Shown here in pieces: positions 26,744-35,976 of a DNA stretch of 64,000 nt. Within the stretch, counting starts at the first letter, position 1; each line of letters begins with the position of its first letter. Source of the DNA: Gallionellales bacterium 39-52-133. Lineage in GTDB: Bacteria > Pseudomonadota > Gammaproteobacteria > Burkholderiales > Gallionellaceae. The stretch spans positions 124,001-188,000 of the forward strand of contig NCJL01000002.1 in assembly GCA_002278935.1 (NCBI GenBank), read 5' to 3'. The translations under genes were made by a program, and so were the position numbers. The notes under the pieces were generated by a model. It was not told where the DNA came from, made no database searches, and worked only from the letters and a program-made list of their open reading frames with translations.

Positions 26744-28150
26744 TTATTTTCCCTTCAGAATGTGCATACCCTTCAGCAGATTGAGTGCCTGGTTCAGTTG
26801 AAAGTCAGTCTTTGAACCAAATTCGGTGAACTGGGGTTTGGCCGCATCCTCATCCTTGTTTTTAGGCGCGGCTTTCGGTGCAGCAACCGGCTTGGCAGGT
26901 TTAACCGTTGCATCTTCCTTTTTATTGCCATTGTCCAGGTGACGTTCCAGATCGGCTTCGCGCAGACGGAAGGTGCTGTCCTGGCTTGCCGTTGCAGGAT
27001 CTTCGGCAATGATATCCGGCACGATACCGGTGGCCTGAATTGAGCGACCATTGGGGGTGTAATAGCGCGCGGTAGTGAGCTTGATCGCGGTATTGTTGCC
27101 CAGCGGCAGTATGGTTTGCACCGAGCCCTTGCCGAAAGACTGGGTACCCATGATCACCGCGCGTTTATGGTCCTGCAGTGCACCTGCAACGATTTCAGAG
27201 GCAGAGGCAGAGCCGCCGTTGATCAGCACCACCATCGGCACGGTTTTAAATATGGCGGGCAGGTCTTTCAGATAGTCGTTTTTGCCGGTTCCGCGCAGAT
27301 AGTCCTGCGGATTGGCATTCAGGCGCATCTTCGCATCCTCGGTGCGGCCTTCGGTATAAACCACCAGCGCATCATCGGGCAGGAAAGCTGCGGAAACACC
27401 CACTGAGCCGGTGAGCAGCCCGCCCGGATCATTGCGCAAGTCGAGTACCAGGCCTTTGAGATCATTGTTGCTTTGCTTCAGCAACTTTTCCAGCGCAGTG
27501 GACAGATTCTCGCCGGTATGCTCCTGGAACTGGGTGATGCGCACAAAGGCATAGCCGGGTTCGACCAGTTTTGATTTGACGCTTTGCACTTTGATCACGG
27601 CACGGGTAACTGTAATCAGCAGCGGTTTGGGTTCTGTTTTGCGGATCACGGTCAGCACGATATCGCTGCCCGGTTTGCCGCGCATGCGCTTGACCGCCTC
27701 ATTCAGGGTCAGGCCTTTAACCAGGGTGTCATCCAGTTTGATGATGAGGTCGCCGGCCTTGATGCCTGCCACAAAAGCGGGTGTATCCTCGATAGGTGAG
27801 ATCACCTTGACCAGGCCGTCTTCCATGCCAACTTCGATTCCCAGACCGCCAAATTCTCCCTGCGTGCCCACCTGCAATTCCTTGAAGGACTCGGCATCCA
27901 GGTAGGTGGAATGCGGGTCGAGTCCGCTGAGCATGCCGGTGATGGCTTCGGTGATTAATTTTTTGTCGCTGACAGGTTCAACGTAGTCGCTTTTGATGCG
28001 CCCGAAAACCTCGGCAAAGCTGCGCAACTCTTCTATGGGCAACGATGACAGCTCGTCCTTTTCCGCAATGGCGGCAAAATGCATGCTGATGAATACGCCC
28101 GCAACAAGACCCAAGCCAATCAAACCAATTTTTTCAAAACGACCGCGCAT
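26744..28150 (-). CDS. ctpA: Carboxy-terminal processing peptidase CtpA (S41 family)
   Basis: 468 residues. An N-terminal membrane anchor (about 7-24) comes first, then a PDZ domain (about 90-175, GGLGIEVGMEDGLVKV) and the S41 protease domain. The catalytic Ser lies in NGGSASASEIVAGAL and the general-base Lys in GTQSFGKGSVQT. The C-terminal 80 residues are lysine- and alanine-rich and low in complexity. Such periplasmic peptidases trim the C-termini of envelope proteins and often regulate murein hydrolases, which fits the upstream neighbour EnvC, a murein hydrolase activator (18-bp gap). Confidence 0.92.
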   Translation of the reverse strand: MRGRFEKIGLIGLGLVAGVFISMHFAAIAEKDELSSLPIEELRSFAEVFGRIKSDYVEPVSDKKLITEAITGMLSGLDPHSTYLDAESFKELQVGTQGEFGGLGIEVGMEDGLVKVISPIEDTPAFVAGIKAGDLIIKLDDTLVKGLTLNEAVKRMRGKPGSDIVLTVIRKTEPKPLLITVTRAVIKVQSVKSKLVEPGYAFVRITQFQEHTGENLSTALEKLLKQSNNDLKGLVLDLRNDPGGLLTGSVGVSAAFLPDDALVVYTEGRTEDAKMRLNANPQDYLRGTGKNDYLKDLPAIFKTVPMVVLINGGSASASEIVAGALQDHKRAVIMGTQSFGKGSVQTILPLGNNTAIKLTTARYYTPNGRSIQATGIVPDIIAEDPATASQDSTFRLREADLERHLDNGNKKEDATVKPAKPVAAPKAAPKNKDEDAAKPQFTEFGSKTDFQLNQALNLLKGMHILKGK

Positions 28151-28168
28151 ATTTTCAAGACCCCAAAA

Positions 28169-29356
28169 TTACCTTGCTCTGGAAGAGCGTCTCTTGACCC
28201 ATTTGCCCGGGTCGAGAGGAATGCCCTCATGACGAAGTTCAAAGTATAAACCGTAATTCTCATTTCCGCCGCTATTGCCAACAGCGGCGATTGTGTCGCC
28301 AGCCTGTAGCTCATCGCCCAGCTGTTTGTACAAGGTTTCATTATTGCCATAAAGGCTCATATAACCGCGGCCATGGTCAATAATCAACAGGTTGCCAAAG
28401 CCGCGCAGCCAGTCGGCGAAGATAACCCGCCCCGGCGCGACGGCATTGACCGGCTGGCTGGAGGCTGCCCGTATAAACAGCCCTTTCCACAGCACCGGAC
28501 TGTCCGGGCGCCTGCTGCCGAATTTATTGGTGATTTGGCCGTGCACCGGCAGGGGCAGCTTGCCCCTGAGCGATACAAAAGGAGTATTCAGCGGCCGTTT
28601 AACGATTTCATCGGCATCTTTGGTCGCTGGTTTTGTCTTCGGTTCCGCCACGATCCTTGAAAGATTCTCCAGTAAGGTGGCAAGGCGGTTTTCGTCGCGT
28701 TGCAGACGGCCTATCTCCAGACGCTGTTGCTTGAGTTGCTGCGCAATTTTTTTGAGCACCTGCTGATGCTCGTTTTTTTCCCGCAGCAGACTTTGCTTTT
28801 GTTGCGCCTGTTCGGCCTGCAGGCTGGAAAGTTCGATATTTTTTTGCCGCGCCTGGGTGGAAATATGGCTCAATTTTGCGAGATTTTCGCGCATATTTTT
28901 GAGCCAGGCGGCGCGGCTCTGCGCAATATACTCGTAATACTGCAATTCGCGCGCGGTCTGATTGGGGTCGTGGTTATTCAGCAGCAGTTTGAAATATTCC
29001 TGCTGGCCGCCCAGATATTGCTGGTGAAGCAACTTGGCCAGCAGCAAGTGCTGCTGTTGCATCTCACCCGATATTTTTTTTGACTGCTGCTGAAAATGTC
29101 CGAGGCTGAGATTCAGTTCGCGTTGCTGTTTTGCCAGCTTGTGCAGGATGCGATTGCTGTTGCTGATGGCGCGTTCGGATTCGCGCAGTGCATCTGCGGT
29201 TTCTGCCTTTGAATCGCTGGTTTTCTCCATTTCATGCTGCAGTGCCGAGATGCGCTGGCGCAGGTTTTCCAGTTCATGCTGCTGGTTGGCACGGGCGCTG
29301 TGCAGGCACAGCGTCGACGCAAGTATCAGCAGCGCGAAGCGGAAAGGAAAAGTCAC
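28169..29356 (-). CDS. envC: Murein hydrolase activator EnvC (M23 family)
   Basis: 395 residues starting at a GTG (29356) that overlaps the gpmI stop by four bases (GTGA); an upstream in-frame ATG would read through gpmI in another frame. A signal peptide ([17 protein letters not shown]) precedes a long coiled coil (about 25-240, [18 protein letters not shown] onwards) and a C-terminal LytM/M23 domain (about 270-395, [29 protein letters not shown]). The zinc ligands look degenerate, as in other EnvC proteins that activate amidases instead of cutting murein. It acts at the division septum. The order gpmI-envC-ctpA is common in proteobacteria. Confidence 0.92.
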   Translation of the reverse strand: MTFPFRFALLILASTLCLHSARANQQHELENLRQRISALQHEMEKTSDSKAETADALRESERAISNSNRILHKLAKQQRELNLSLGHFQQQSKKISGEMQQQHLLLAKLLHQQYLGGQQEYFKLLLNNHDPNQTARELQYYEYIAQSRAAWLKNMRENLAKLSHISTQARQKNIELSSLQAEQAQQKQSLLREKNEHQQVLKKIAQQLKQQRLEIGRLQRDENRLATLLENLSRIVAEPKTKPATKDADEIVKRPLNTPFVSLRGKLPLPVHGQITNKFGSRRPDSPVLWKGLFIRAASSQPVNAVAPGRVIFADWLRGFGNLLIIDHGRGYMSLYGNNETLYKQLGDELQAGDTIAAVGNSGGNENYGLYFELRHEGIPLDPGKWVKRRSSRAR

Positions 29357-30879
29357 AGCAGGGTGATAAGCGGCTTGCCGGTCATTTCTTTGGGTTGCGG
29401 CAAGCCCATCAGGGTCAGTATGGACGGCACAATATCCTGCAGCGCGCCCGAGCTGGCAATGTCGGCTTTGCGCCCCACATAAATGAACGGCACCAGATTC
29501 AGGGTGTGCGCCGTATGCGCCTGATGCGTGGTGCGGTCTATCATCTGCTCGGCGTTGCCATGGTCGGCGGTAATGATCACCTCCCCCCCGCACTGCTGCA
29601 TGGTGCTGACGACACGTCCGATGCAGATGTCGAGTGCTTCGATGGCCTTGATCGCCGCCTCCAGATTGCCGCTGTGCCCGACCATATCGCCATTGGCGTA
29701 GTTGCAGATAATGGACTGGTATTTGCCGCTGCGAATTGCCTCTTCCAGCTTGTCGGTCACTTCAAACGCGCTCATTTCCGGTTTCATGTCATAGGTTTTT
29801 ACCTTGGGCGATGGCACCAGTATGCGGTCTTCGCCAGGGTAGGGCTGCTCCCTGCCACCATTGAGGAAATAGGTGACGTGAGCATATTTTTCTGTTTCCG
29901 CAATACGCAACTGTTTGAGTCCGAGATTGGAAATGTACTCACCGAAACAGTTGCTGATTGCGGTGGGCTGGTAGGCTGCCGGCAGGTGAAAGTCTTCACC
30001 GTAGCTGCTGAGTGTGACAAACCCGGCCAGCTTTGGAAATTTGTCGCGCCTGAAACCGTCGAAATTTTCGTCTGTCAGTGCGCGGGTCAGTTCGCGCGCG
30101 CGGTCGGCGCGGAAATTCATGAACACCGCAACATCGCCGTCCTGCATCGCTACTTTTTCGCCTATTACAGTTGCCTGCACGAACTCATCGTTTTCATCGC
30201 GTGCATAAGCTTGCTGCAGACCGTCAATGGCTGACGCCGCGCTGAAAAGCGCCTTGCCCTGGGTGATCAGGTCATATGCGGCCTGCACCCGTTCCCAGCG
30301 GTTGTCCCTGTCCATTGCGAAGAATCGCCCAATAATGCTGGCAATGTGACCTGCGCCGAGGGCGTTACACTTGTCCTGCATGCGCTGCAGGGAGGTCTCT
30401 GCACTGCGGGGCGGGGTGTCACGGCCATCGAGCAGCGCATGTACATAAATTTTCTTCAGGCCGCTGAGTGCTGCCATCTCCACCATGGCCAGTATATGGT
30501 CCTCGTGGCTGTGAACGCCGCCCTGGGATAAAAGACCAATAATATGCAATGCTGAGCCGTTCTGTTTTGCCTGTGCTATTGCACCCGACAAAGCCGGATT
30601 TTTGCTGAAGGTGCCGTCCTGAATGTCCACTTCCACCCGAGTCAGTTCCATTTGTACAATACGCCCCGCGCCTATGTTCAGGTGTCCCACCTCGGAGTTG
30701 CCCATTTGCGAGGCGGGCAGACCCACTGATTTCTCGGATGCATTGATCAGTGTGTGAGGATAATCGCGCCACAGCCGGTCAAAGTTGGGCTTGCGAGCAA
30801 GGGCGATGGCATTGTGGTCGGTATCTTCGCGATAACCAAAACCGTCTAGAATAAGTAGAAGAACAGGGGTGATTTTCAT
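29353..30879 (-). CDS. gpmI: 2,3-bisphosphoglycerate-independent phosphoglycerate mutase
   Basis: 508 residues. The metal-binding start [13 protein letters not shown] and the phosphoserine site [14 protein letters not shown] are present, as are [19 protein letters not shown] and the metal ligands in [10 protein letters not shown]. It interconverts 3- and 2-phosphoglycerate with manganese, in glycolysis and gluconeogenesis, here supporting carbon flow from the Calvin cycle. The start at 30879 (MKITPVLLL) fits the family; the Shine-Dalgarno is modest (AAGAAAG). The gene heads the operon gpmI-envC-ctpA-unknown, divergent from an ArsR gene. Confidence 0.95.
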   Translation of the reverse strand: MKITPVLLLILDGFGYREDTDHNAIALARKPNFDRLWRDYPHTLINASEKSVGLPASQMGNSEVGHLNIGAGRIVQMELTRVEVDIQDGTFSKNPALSGAIAQAKQNGSALHIIGLLSQGGVHSHEDHILAMVEMAALSGLKKIYVHALLDGRDTPPRSAETSLQRMQDKCNALGAGHIASIIGRFFAMDRDNRWERVQAAYDLITQGKALFSAASAIDGLQQAYARDENDEFVQATVIGEKVAMQDGDVAVFMNFRADRARELTRALTDENFDGFRRDKFPKLAGFVTLSSYGEDFHLPAAYQPTAISNCFGEYISNLGLKQLRIAETEKYAHVTYFLNGGREQPYPGEDRILVPSPKVKTYDMKPEMSAFEVTDKLEEAIRSGKYQSIICNYANGDMVGHSGNLEAAIKAIEALDICIGRVVSTMQQCGGEVIITADHGNAEQMIDRTTHQAHTAHTLNLVPFIYVGRKADIASSGALQDIVPSILTLMGLPQPKEMTGKPLITLL

Positions 30880-30921
30880 TGTGTAATGCTTTCTTGCTGG
30901 CTTTTTAAAGGTAAAAGTATC

Positions 30922-30957
30922 AAAATATAAGTGGCTGCTAATAATTTGATATTTTAG
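30922..30957 (-). repeat. Diverged AT-rich element copy / inverted repeat
   Basis: On the minus strand AAAATATC, AAATTATTAGCAGCC and ACTTATA follow the dispersed element with a two-base insertion. The same stretch holds an inverted repeat TATCAAA/TTTGATA. It lies in the gpmI-arsR divergent region. This is a weak member of the group. Confidence 0.3.
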
Positions 30958-30967
30958 CTGATTTTGT

Positions 30968-30983
30968 AGCATCGTACGATGCT
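30968..30983. promoter_or_regulatory. 16-bp perfect palindrome upstream of the ArsR regulator
   Basis: AGCATCGTACGATGCT is a perfect palindrome ending 19 bases before the GTG start of the ArsR-family gene, and about 90 bases upstream of gpmI. Autoregulated repressors of this family usually bind just here. Whether the ArsR protein or another factor binds it is not known. Confidence 0.45.
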
Positions 30984-31002
30984 GGATATGAGGTAATGAC
31001 TG

Positions 31003-31314
31003 GTGGAAACAACTAAGAAATTGATCGACAGGGACGAAGATATTCTGCAGGCTTCACTTGCAATCAAATCGATTGCGCATCCCCTGAGGCTTAAAATATT
31101 GTGCGTGCTGGGTAGCGAGGAAGTCAGCGTGCAGGATATTGTTGATGATGTAGGCACGTCACAGAGCAATATTTCGCAACATCTGGCTATTTTGCGCGAT
31201 AAGGGTGTGTTGTGCACGCGCAAGGACGCTAACCGGGTTTATTACAGGATTAGCGATGAGCGTACCTTGAAGCTGGTGGAGTTGATGAGAGATGTGTTTT
31301 GTACTAACCAATGA
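31003..31314 (+). CDS. ArsR-family repressor, BigR/SqrR/YgaV-like (candidate persulfide sensor)
   Basis: 103 residues starting at GTG with GAGGT upstream. The winged helix is clear ([29 protein letters not shown]). Cys34 (KILCVLG) and Cys100 (DVFC near the C-terminus) match the pair used by BigR, SqrR and YgaV to sense persulfide or sulfide; a third, Cys71, follows the recognition helix. A classical ArsR metal-binding ELCVCDL motif is absent. It is followed 66 bp later by RND efflux genes and, further on, a DUF2892 protein and a rhodanese, a setting like that of E. coli ygaVP. The signal is inference. Confidence 0.8.
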   Translation: METTKKLIDRDEDILQASLAIKSIAHPLRLKILCVLGSEEVSVQDIVDDVGTSQSNISQHLAILRDKGVLCTRKDANRVYYRISDERTLKLVELMRDVFCTNQ

Positions 31315-31317
31315 AGA

Positions 31318-31345
31318 CTTGAATAAAATCATACATTAGTATATT
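31318..31345 (+). repeat. Weak AT-rich element copy after the ArsR stop
   Basis: TTGAATAAAATCATACATTA follows the stop codon by four bases and matches the core TTGAATAnAATCA of the dispersed element, but the outer parts differ. Confidence 0.3.
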
Positions 31346-31354
31346 CTAATATAC
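31339..31354. promoter_or_regulatory. Inverted repeat upstream of the RND adaptor gene
   Basis: GTATATT (31339-31345) and AATATAC (31348-31354) form a near-perfect 16-bp palindrome, 26 bp before the adaptor ATG. Its AT-rich dyad form suits an ArsR/BigR-type operator; this is inferred from position. Confidence 0.45.
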
Positions 31355-31380
31355 TTAATTATTAATTCGGTGATTCGACC

Positions 31381-32415
31381 ATGAGACATCAAACTTTATT
31401 TTTGGCGGCTTTGGGATTTTCTTCTGGATTGTTCGCCGGTTCGGCGCAGGCGGCAGAACAATTGGCAGTAATCAGGGCAGAGTATCGTGAAGTTGCGCAA
31501 ACTTATAGCGTGGAAGGTGTGGTGGAGGCTGTCAGGCAGTCTACCGTATCGGCGCAGATTTCCGGGCGTGTTAAGGAAGTGAATTTTGATGTCGGTGATA
31601 CCGTCAAAAAAGGCCAGGTTATTCTGCGTATCGATGAGCGCGAAACCGGACAGGCGCTTGCGGGCAGCCAGGCTCAAGTGATGCAGGCGCAAGCCGCGTT
31701 GACTCAGGCCAAAGCCAATTATCAGCGTTCCATGCAGTTATTTGAACAGAAATACATTAGCCAGTCGGCGCTGGATAAGGCCAAGGCTGATTACGACGTG
31801 GCGCTGGCGCAGGCTGCCGCCAGTGAGGCTGGCGAAAGCCAGTCTGCACTGGCACATGCTTATGCGTCAGTGATCGCACCATTTGGCGGGGTCGTTGCAT
31901 CGCGTCTGGTGGAAATGGGCGAAATGGTCACCGTGGGCAAGCCGCTGATGGTTGGTTTTGATCCAACCCAGATGCGTGTCATTGTGAACGTTCCACAATA
32001 CAAACTGGCAGAAATCGGTACACATCCCAGGGTTAATATAGAGCTCACATCACTCAAGCGCTGGGTCAAGGCTGCCGCGGTAACGGTGCAGCCGTCTGCC
32101 GATGCGCGCACGCACAGCACCCAGGTAAGGGTGTCGCTTCCCGCAAATGAAAAAGGCGTGTATCCGGGGATGTTTGTGCGTGCCCATTTTGTAGTGGGCA
32201 GGGCAAAAAAACTGCTGATCCCTTCCAGTGCGGTAGTGCGCCGTAGCGAAGTGGTGGCGGTTTATGTGGTGGACGACACGGGCGCGGCCAGGCTGCGTCA
32301 GGTACGCCTGGGTGAGGCAGCCGGAGAGAATGAGATCGAGGTGCTGGTCGGTTTGAATCCGGGCGAAAACGTGGCGCTTGATCCAGTCAAGGCGGGCATG
32401 TCAGTTGCCAGGTAG
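31381..32415 (+). CDS. RND efflux periplasmic adaptor subunit (membrane fusion protein)
   Basis: 344 residues with a signal peptide (LAALGFSSGLFAGSAQAAE). The barrel-sandwich hybrid (VSAQISGRVKEVNFDVGDTV...GQVILRID), an alanine/glutamine-rich alpha hairpin (about 95-165) and the second half of the lipoyl domain (YASVIAPFGGVVASRLVEMGE) are in the HlyD/MexA order. It bridges an inner-membrane RND pump to an outer-membrane channel. The pump gene lies 75 bp downstream. No TolC-like channel gene is nearby, so a shared channel elsewhere is likely. Substrate unknown. Confidence 0.9.
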   Translation: MRHQTLFLAALGFSSGLFAGSAQAAEQLAVIRAEYREVAQTYSVEGVVEAVRQSTVSAQISGRVKEVNFDVGDTVKKGQVILRIDERETGQALAGSQAQVMQAQAALTQAKANYQRSMQLFEQKYISQSALDKAKADYDVALAQAAASEAGESQSALAHAYASVIAPFGGVVASRLVEMGEMVTVGKPLMVGFDPTQMRVIVNVPQYKLAEIGTHPRVNIELTSLKRWVKAAAVTVQPSADARTHSTQVRVSLPANEKGVYPGMFVRAHFVVGRAKKLLIPSSAVVRRSEVVAVYVVDDTGAARLRQVRLGEAAGENEIEVLVGLNPGENVALDPVKAGMSVAR

Positions 32416-32424
32416 GTCAGGCTT

Positions 32425-32443
32425 CAACCCGTATGTCGGGTTG
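32425..32443. repeat. Hairpin between adaptor and pump genes
   Basis: CAACCCG pairs with CGGGTTG over a 5-base loop, and flanking AGGC/GCCT extends the stem. No T-run follows. It may protect or cut the mRNA between the two cistrons, or weaken readthrough. Confidence 0.5.
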
Positions 32444-32490
32444 CCTGCCCGATCAGCTTTCATCTTTAACTCTCCTCAGGAAGAACGACC

Positions 32491-35400
32491 ATGGGTATTT
32501 CCGGACGTATAGCCAATTTTTTCATGCACTCGCAAATGACGCCACTGCTTGCGCTGGTCGCGATGTTATTGGGCATTTTTTCGGTGCTGGTAACGCCACG
32601 CGAAGAAGAGCCGCAAATCAACGTCACCATGGCCAATGTACTGATCGCCTATCCGGGCGCCTCCAGCCAGGATGTGGCACGCACAGTGTCTACTCCAGCC
32701 GAGCAGGTACTGTCGCAAATTGCCGGTGTGGAACATGTGTACTCGGTATCGCAGCCGGGTATGTCGATAATCAGCGTGCAGTTCAAGGTGGGTGAATCGC
32801 ATGGCCCCGCGATGGTCAAGCTTTATGATGTGATCAATTCACATGCGGACTGGCTGCCGCCGACTCTGGGGGTGATGCAGCCGCTGATCAAGGCTCGCGG
32901 TATCGATGATGTGCCTATTGTGGCGTTTACCCTGTGGCGCGATGAGGCGGTGGGCGGAGGTCTTGCGCTGACGCATGTGGCGCATGCGATCGAAGCGGAA
33001 CTGAAACGGGTCAAGGGCACGCGTGAAGTGACGACTTTCGGTGCAACGCAGCGCATGGTGCGCGTATTGCTCAATCCAGAGGCGTTGAACGCTTACCAGT
33101 TGTCCGTGCAGGATGTGCGTGCTTCATTGCAGGCGGCCAATGTCTCACATAACTCGGGAACGCTGACCCAGCAAAACCGCGAAGTAATGGTGCAAACCGG
33201 TAACTTCCTGAGCAGCGCAAGAGAGGTTAAGCAGCTGGTCGTGGGCGTGTCCGGCGGCAAGCCGGTGTATCTGCAGGATGTGGCGGATGTGCAGGATGGT
33301 GCTGACCAGCCTTCGAATTATGTGTGGCTGGGTGCTGGAGCAGCTGCAGCCGACAAGGGAATACAGGCCAAGGGAGAGTTCACAGCTGTAACCGTGGCAG
33401 TGACCAAAAAGCCGGGCGAAAATGCGGTAGAGGTTGCGCGTAATTTGCTTGAGCGTGTGGAAGAGCTGAAGGGCAGCGTGATTCCTTCCGATGTGCATGT
33501 CACTAATACACGCAATTACGGCGAGACTGCCAATGACAAGGCCAAAAAATTAATCCAGAAACTGATTTTTGCCACCAGTGCGGTGATTGCGCTGGTGTGG
33601 ATTGCGCTGGGAAGGCGCGAGGCCCTGATCGTGGGTGTTGCGGTGACGCTGACGCTGGCGGTGACCCTGTTTGCATCCTGGGCCTATGGCTTTACGCTGA
33701 ATCGTGTGTCGCTGTTTGCGTTGATTTTTTCCATCGGCATTCTGGTAGATGACGCAATTGTGGTGGTGGAAAATATTCACCGGCGGCGCGAGCTGTTTGG
33801 TCATCAGCCGCTGTCGCAAATTATCCCGGAAGCGGTTGACGAAGTCGGTGGCCCTACCATACTGGCAACGCTGGCGGTAATTGCGGCGCTATTGCCGATG
33901 GCCTTTGTCACGGGCTTGATGGGCCCCTATATGAGCCCGATACCGATCAATGCCAGCATGGGAATGCTGATTTCGCTGGCGGTTGCGTTTGTCGTGACGC
34001 CGTGGCTGGCACTGCGTTTCTCGGCACCTCATCATGCCTCGCTACAGGATGAAAAAGATACCGCGCTGGCGCGCTTTTTCCGCGAACGCCTGTCGCCTTT
34101 CTTGAATCGCGAAAATGGCAAAAAGGCAAGGATGAAACTGTGGCTCGGTATCGGTGCCGGCCTGTTTTTCTCGGTTGCGCTGGTGGGTGTAAAACTGGTG
34201 GTGCTGAAGATGCTGCCGTTTGACAATAAATCCGAGTTCCAGATTGTGGTCGACATGCCAACCGGCACGGCACTGGAGCAGACTTCGGCAGTGTTGCACG
34301 AGATTGGCGCGTATTTGGCTACCGTGCCTGAAGTGACCGATTATCAGGGCTATGCGGGCACAGCGGCGCCGATTAATTTCAATGGACTGGTACGCCAGTA
34401 TTATCTGCGTGCAGCCAGCGAGCAGGGCGATATTCAGGTCAATCTGCAGGACAAGCACAAGCGCGATCGCAGCAGCCATGAAGTGGCCGGCAGCGTGCGC
34501 GAGCCAGTCGAAAAAATTGCCCAGCAGTGGGGTGCGAAGGTCAAGATCGTCGAGGTGCCGCCCGGTCCGCCGGTGATGTCCCCAATTGTGGCTGAAATCT
34601 ACGGACCGGATTACGAGGGTTCGCGCAGGGTGGCGGGCAAGGTGCGCGAGCAGTTTGGCAAGACCGCTGATATTGTCGGCATCGACGATACCGTGACCGA
34701 GCCGGCGCCAAAAATGGTGCTGCATGTACTGCAAAGCAAGGCAGCGCTGCTCGGCATCGCGCCGCAGGATATCGTCGATACGATACATGTGGCACTGTCA
34801 GGGCAGGATGTGACCTCGCTGCACGATGCCACCTCCAAATATGCGCCGCCGTTGCGCATGAGTCTGCCGTTTGAAAGCCGCAGCCGTATCGATAATGTAT
34901 TAAAGCTGAAGGTGCGCGCGCGTGATGGTGTACTGGTGCCATTGGCCGAGCTGGTGCAGATCGTGCAAACACAGCGCGACTATCCGATCTACCACAAGGA
35001 CTTGCTGCCGGTTGTTTATGTGGTAGGCGATATGGCAGGCAAGCTGGACAGCCCGCTGTATGGCATGTTCGGCATTGACAGCAAGCTGGATGGCATGGCG
35101 CTGGAAGAAGGCGGCACACTGCAAAACTGGTACTTCAATATGCCGTCGAATCCGTATGCTTCGTATGCGCTGAAGTGGGATGGCGAATGGCAGGTCACAT
35201 TCGAAACATTTCGAGACATGGGTATTGCCTATGCAGTTGGATTGATCCTGATCTACCTGCTGGTGGTGGCGCAATTCAAAAGCTATCTGGTACCGCTTGT
35301 TATCATGGCACCGATACCGCTGACCATCATCGGTGTGATGCCCGGTCATGCCTTGCTGGGCTCGCAGTTTACCGCGACCTCCATGATAGGCATGATTGCG

Positions 35401-35691
35401 CTTGCCGGCATTATTGTTCGCAACTCCATTTTGCTGGTGGACTTCGTCAATCTGCAACTGGCCGAGGGTATCAAGTTGCAGGAAGCTGTGATCAATGCGG
35501 CCAGTGCGCGCGCCAAACCCATCATCCTGACAGGTTTGGCGGCCATGGCAGGCGCGTTGTTTATCCTGGATGACCCGATCTTTAACGGGCTCGCGATAGC
35601 GCTGATTTTCGGCATTATGGTGTCTACCGTGTTAACGCTGGTCGTGATCCCGGTACTGTATTACGCCACCCTGTACAGGAAATTCGAGTAA
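32491..35691 (+). CDS. RND efflux transporter permease
   Basis: 1066 residues with the AcrB-type layout: TM1, a large periplasmic loop, TM2-6, a cytosolic linker, TM7, a second loop and TM8-12. The proton-relay acidic pair in TM4 is present (FSIGILVDDAIVVVENIHRRRE), and TM10-12 include GIIVRNSILLVDFVNL. The N-terminal REEEPQINVTMANVLIAYPGAS and a long linker with charged residues resemble a branch often annotated simply as RND transporter near ArsR regulators. It exports its substrate by proton motive force. The substrate is not predictable; the regulator hints at sulfur stress. Confidence 0.92.
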   Translation: MGISGRIANFFMHSQMTPLLALVAMLLGIFSVLVTPREEEPQINVTMANVLIAYPGASSQDVARTVSTPAEQVLSQIAGVEHVYSVSQPGMSIISVQFKVGESHGPAMVKLYDVINSHADWLPPTLGVMQPLIKARGIDDVPIVAFTLWRDEAVGGGLALTHVAHAIEAELKRVKGTREVTTFGATQRMVRVLLNPEALNAYQLSVQDVRASLQAANVSHNSGTLTQQNREVMVQTGNFLSSAREVKQLVVGVSGGKPVYLQDVADVQDGADQPSNYVWLGAGAAAADKGIQAKGEFTAVTVAVTKKPGENAVEVARNLLERVEELKGSVIPSDVHVTNTRNYGETANDKAKKLIQKLIFATSAVIALVWIALGRREALIVGVAVTLTLAVTLFASWAYGFTLNRVSLFALIFSIGILVDDAIVVVENIHRRRELFGHQPLSQIIPEAVDEVGGPTILATLAVIAALLPMAFVTGLMGPYMSPIPINASMGMLISLAVAFVVTPWLALRFSAPHHASLQDEKDTALARFFRERLSPFLNRENGKKARMKLWLGIGAGLFFSVALVGVKLVVLKMLPFDNKSEFQIVVDMPTGTALEQTSAVLHEIGAYLATVPEVTDYQGYAGTAAPINFNGLVRQYYLRAASEQGDIQVNLQDKHKRDRSSHEVAGSVREPVEKIAQQWGAKVKIVEVPPGPPVMSPIVAEIYGPDYEGSRRVAGKVREQFGKTADIVGIDDTVTEPAPKMVLHVLQSKAALLGIAPQDIVDTIHVALSGQDVTSLHDATSKYAPPLRMSLPFESRSRIDNVLKLKVRARDGVLVPLAELVQIVQTQRDYPIYHKDLLPVVYVVGDMAGKLDSPLYGMFGIDSKLDGMALEEGGTLQNWYFNMPSNPYASYALKWDGEWQVTFETFRDMGIAYAVGLILIYLLVVAQFKSYLVPLVIMAPIPLTIIGVMPGHALLGSQFTATSMIGMIALAGIIVRNSILLVDFVNLQLAEGIKLQEAVINAASARAKPIILTGLAAMAGALFILDDPIFNGLAIALIFGIMVSTVLTLVVIPVLYYATLYRKFE

Positions 35692-35766
35692 AATATTCCG
35701 ATTGCTTCATCTCCAGACAGGGGTGAGTAAAACAAGAGTGGACAAACATTAATAGGAGTGCAGTTT

Positions 35767-35976
35767 ATGAACGCAGAACGTGTAGTTAGAATTATTGCCG
35801 GATTTATGGTTATGTTGACCTTGTCTCTGGGCGTGGAAGCTAGCCCGATATTTGTGAGCCAATATTTCCTGTTCTTTACCGCTTTTGTCGGTTTTAATTT
35901 GTTTCAGAGCGGCTTCACCAAGTTTTGCCCATTGAACAGTATTCTGGGCAAGTTTGGAATCAAAGGCAGTTGCTAA
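35767..35976 (+). CDS. DUF2892 (YgaP-type transmembrane domain) protein
   Basis: 69 residues with two hydrophobic helices (about 8-22 and 27-48) and the end FTKFCPLNSILGKFGIKGSC. This matches the inner-membrane domain attached to the rhodanese in E. coli YgaP, here as a separate small protein. Two cysteines (FCPL and the last residue) lie on the C-terminal side. The ATG at 35767 is chosen because AGGAG sits eight bases before it. It follows the RND pump by 75 bp. A role in sulfur handling is suggested by family and by the rhodanese gene 1.8 kb downstream. Confidence 0.85.
   Translation: MNAERVVRIIAGFMVMLTLSLGVEASPIFVSQYFLFFTAFVGFNLFQSGFTKFCPLNSILGKFGIKGSC

Noticed and set aside
29357-29593. 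N-terminal extension of envC from an upstream in-frame ATG
   Set aside because: It lies inside gpmI in another frame, and the GTG at the GTGA overlap gives a proper signal peptide.
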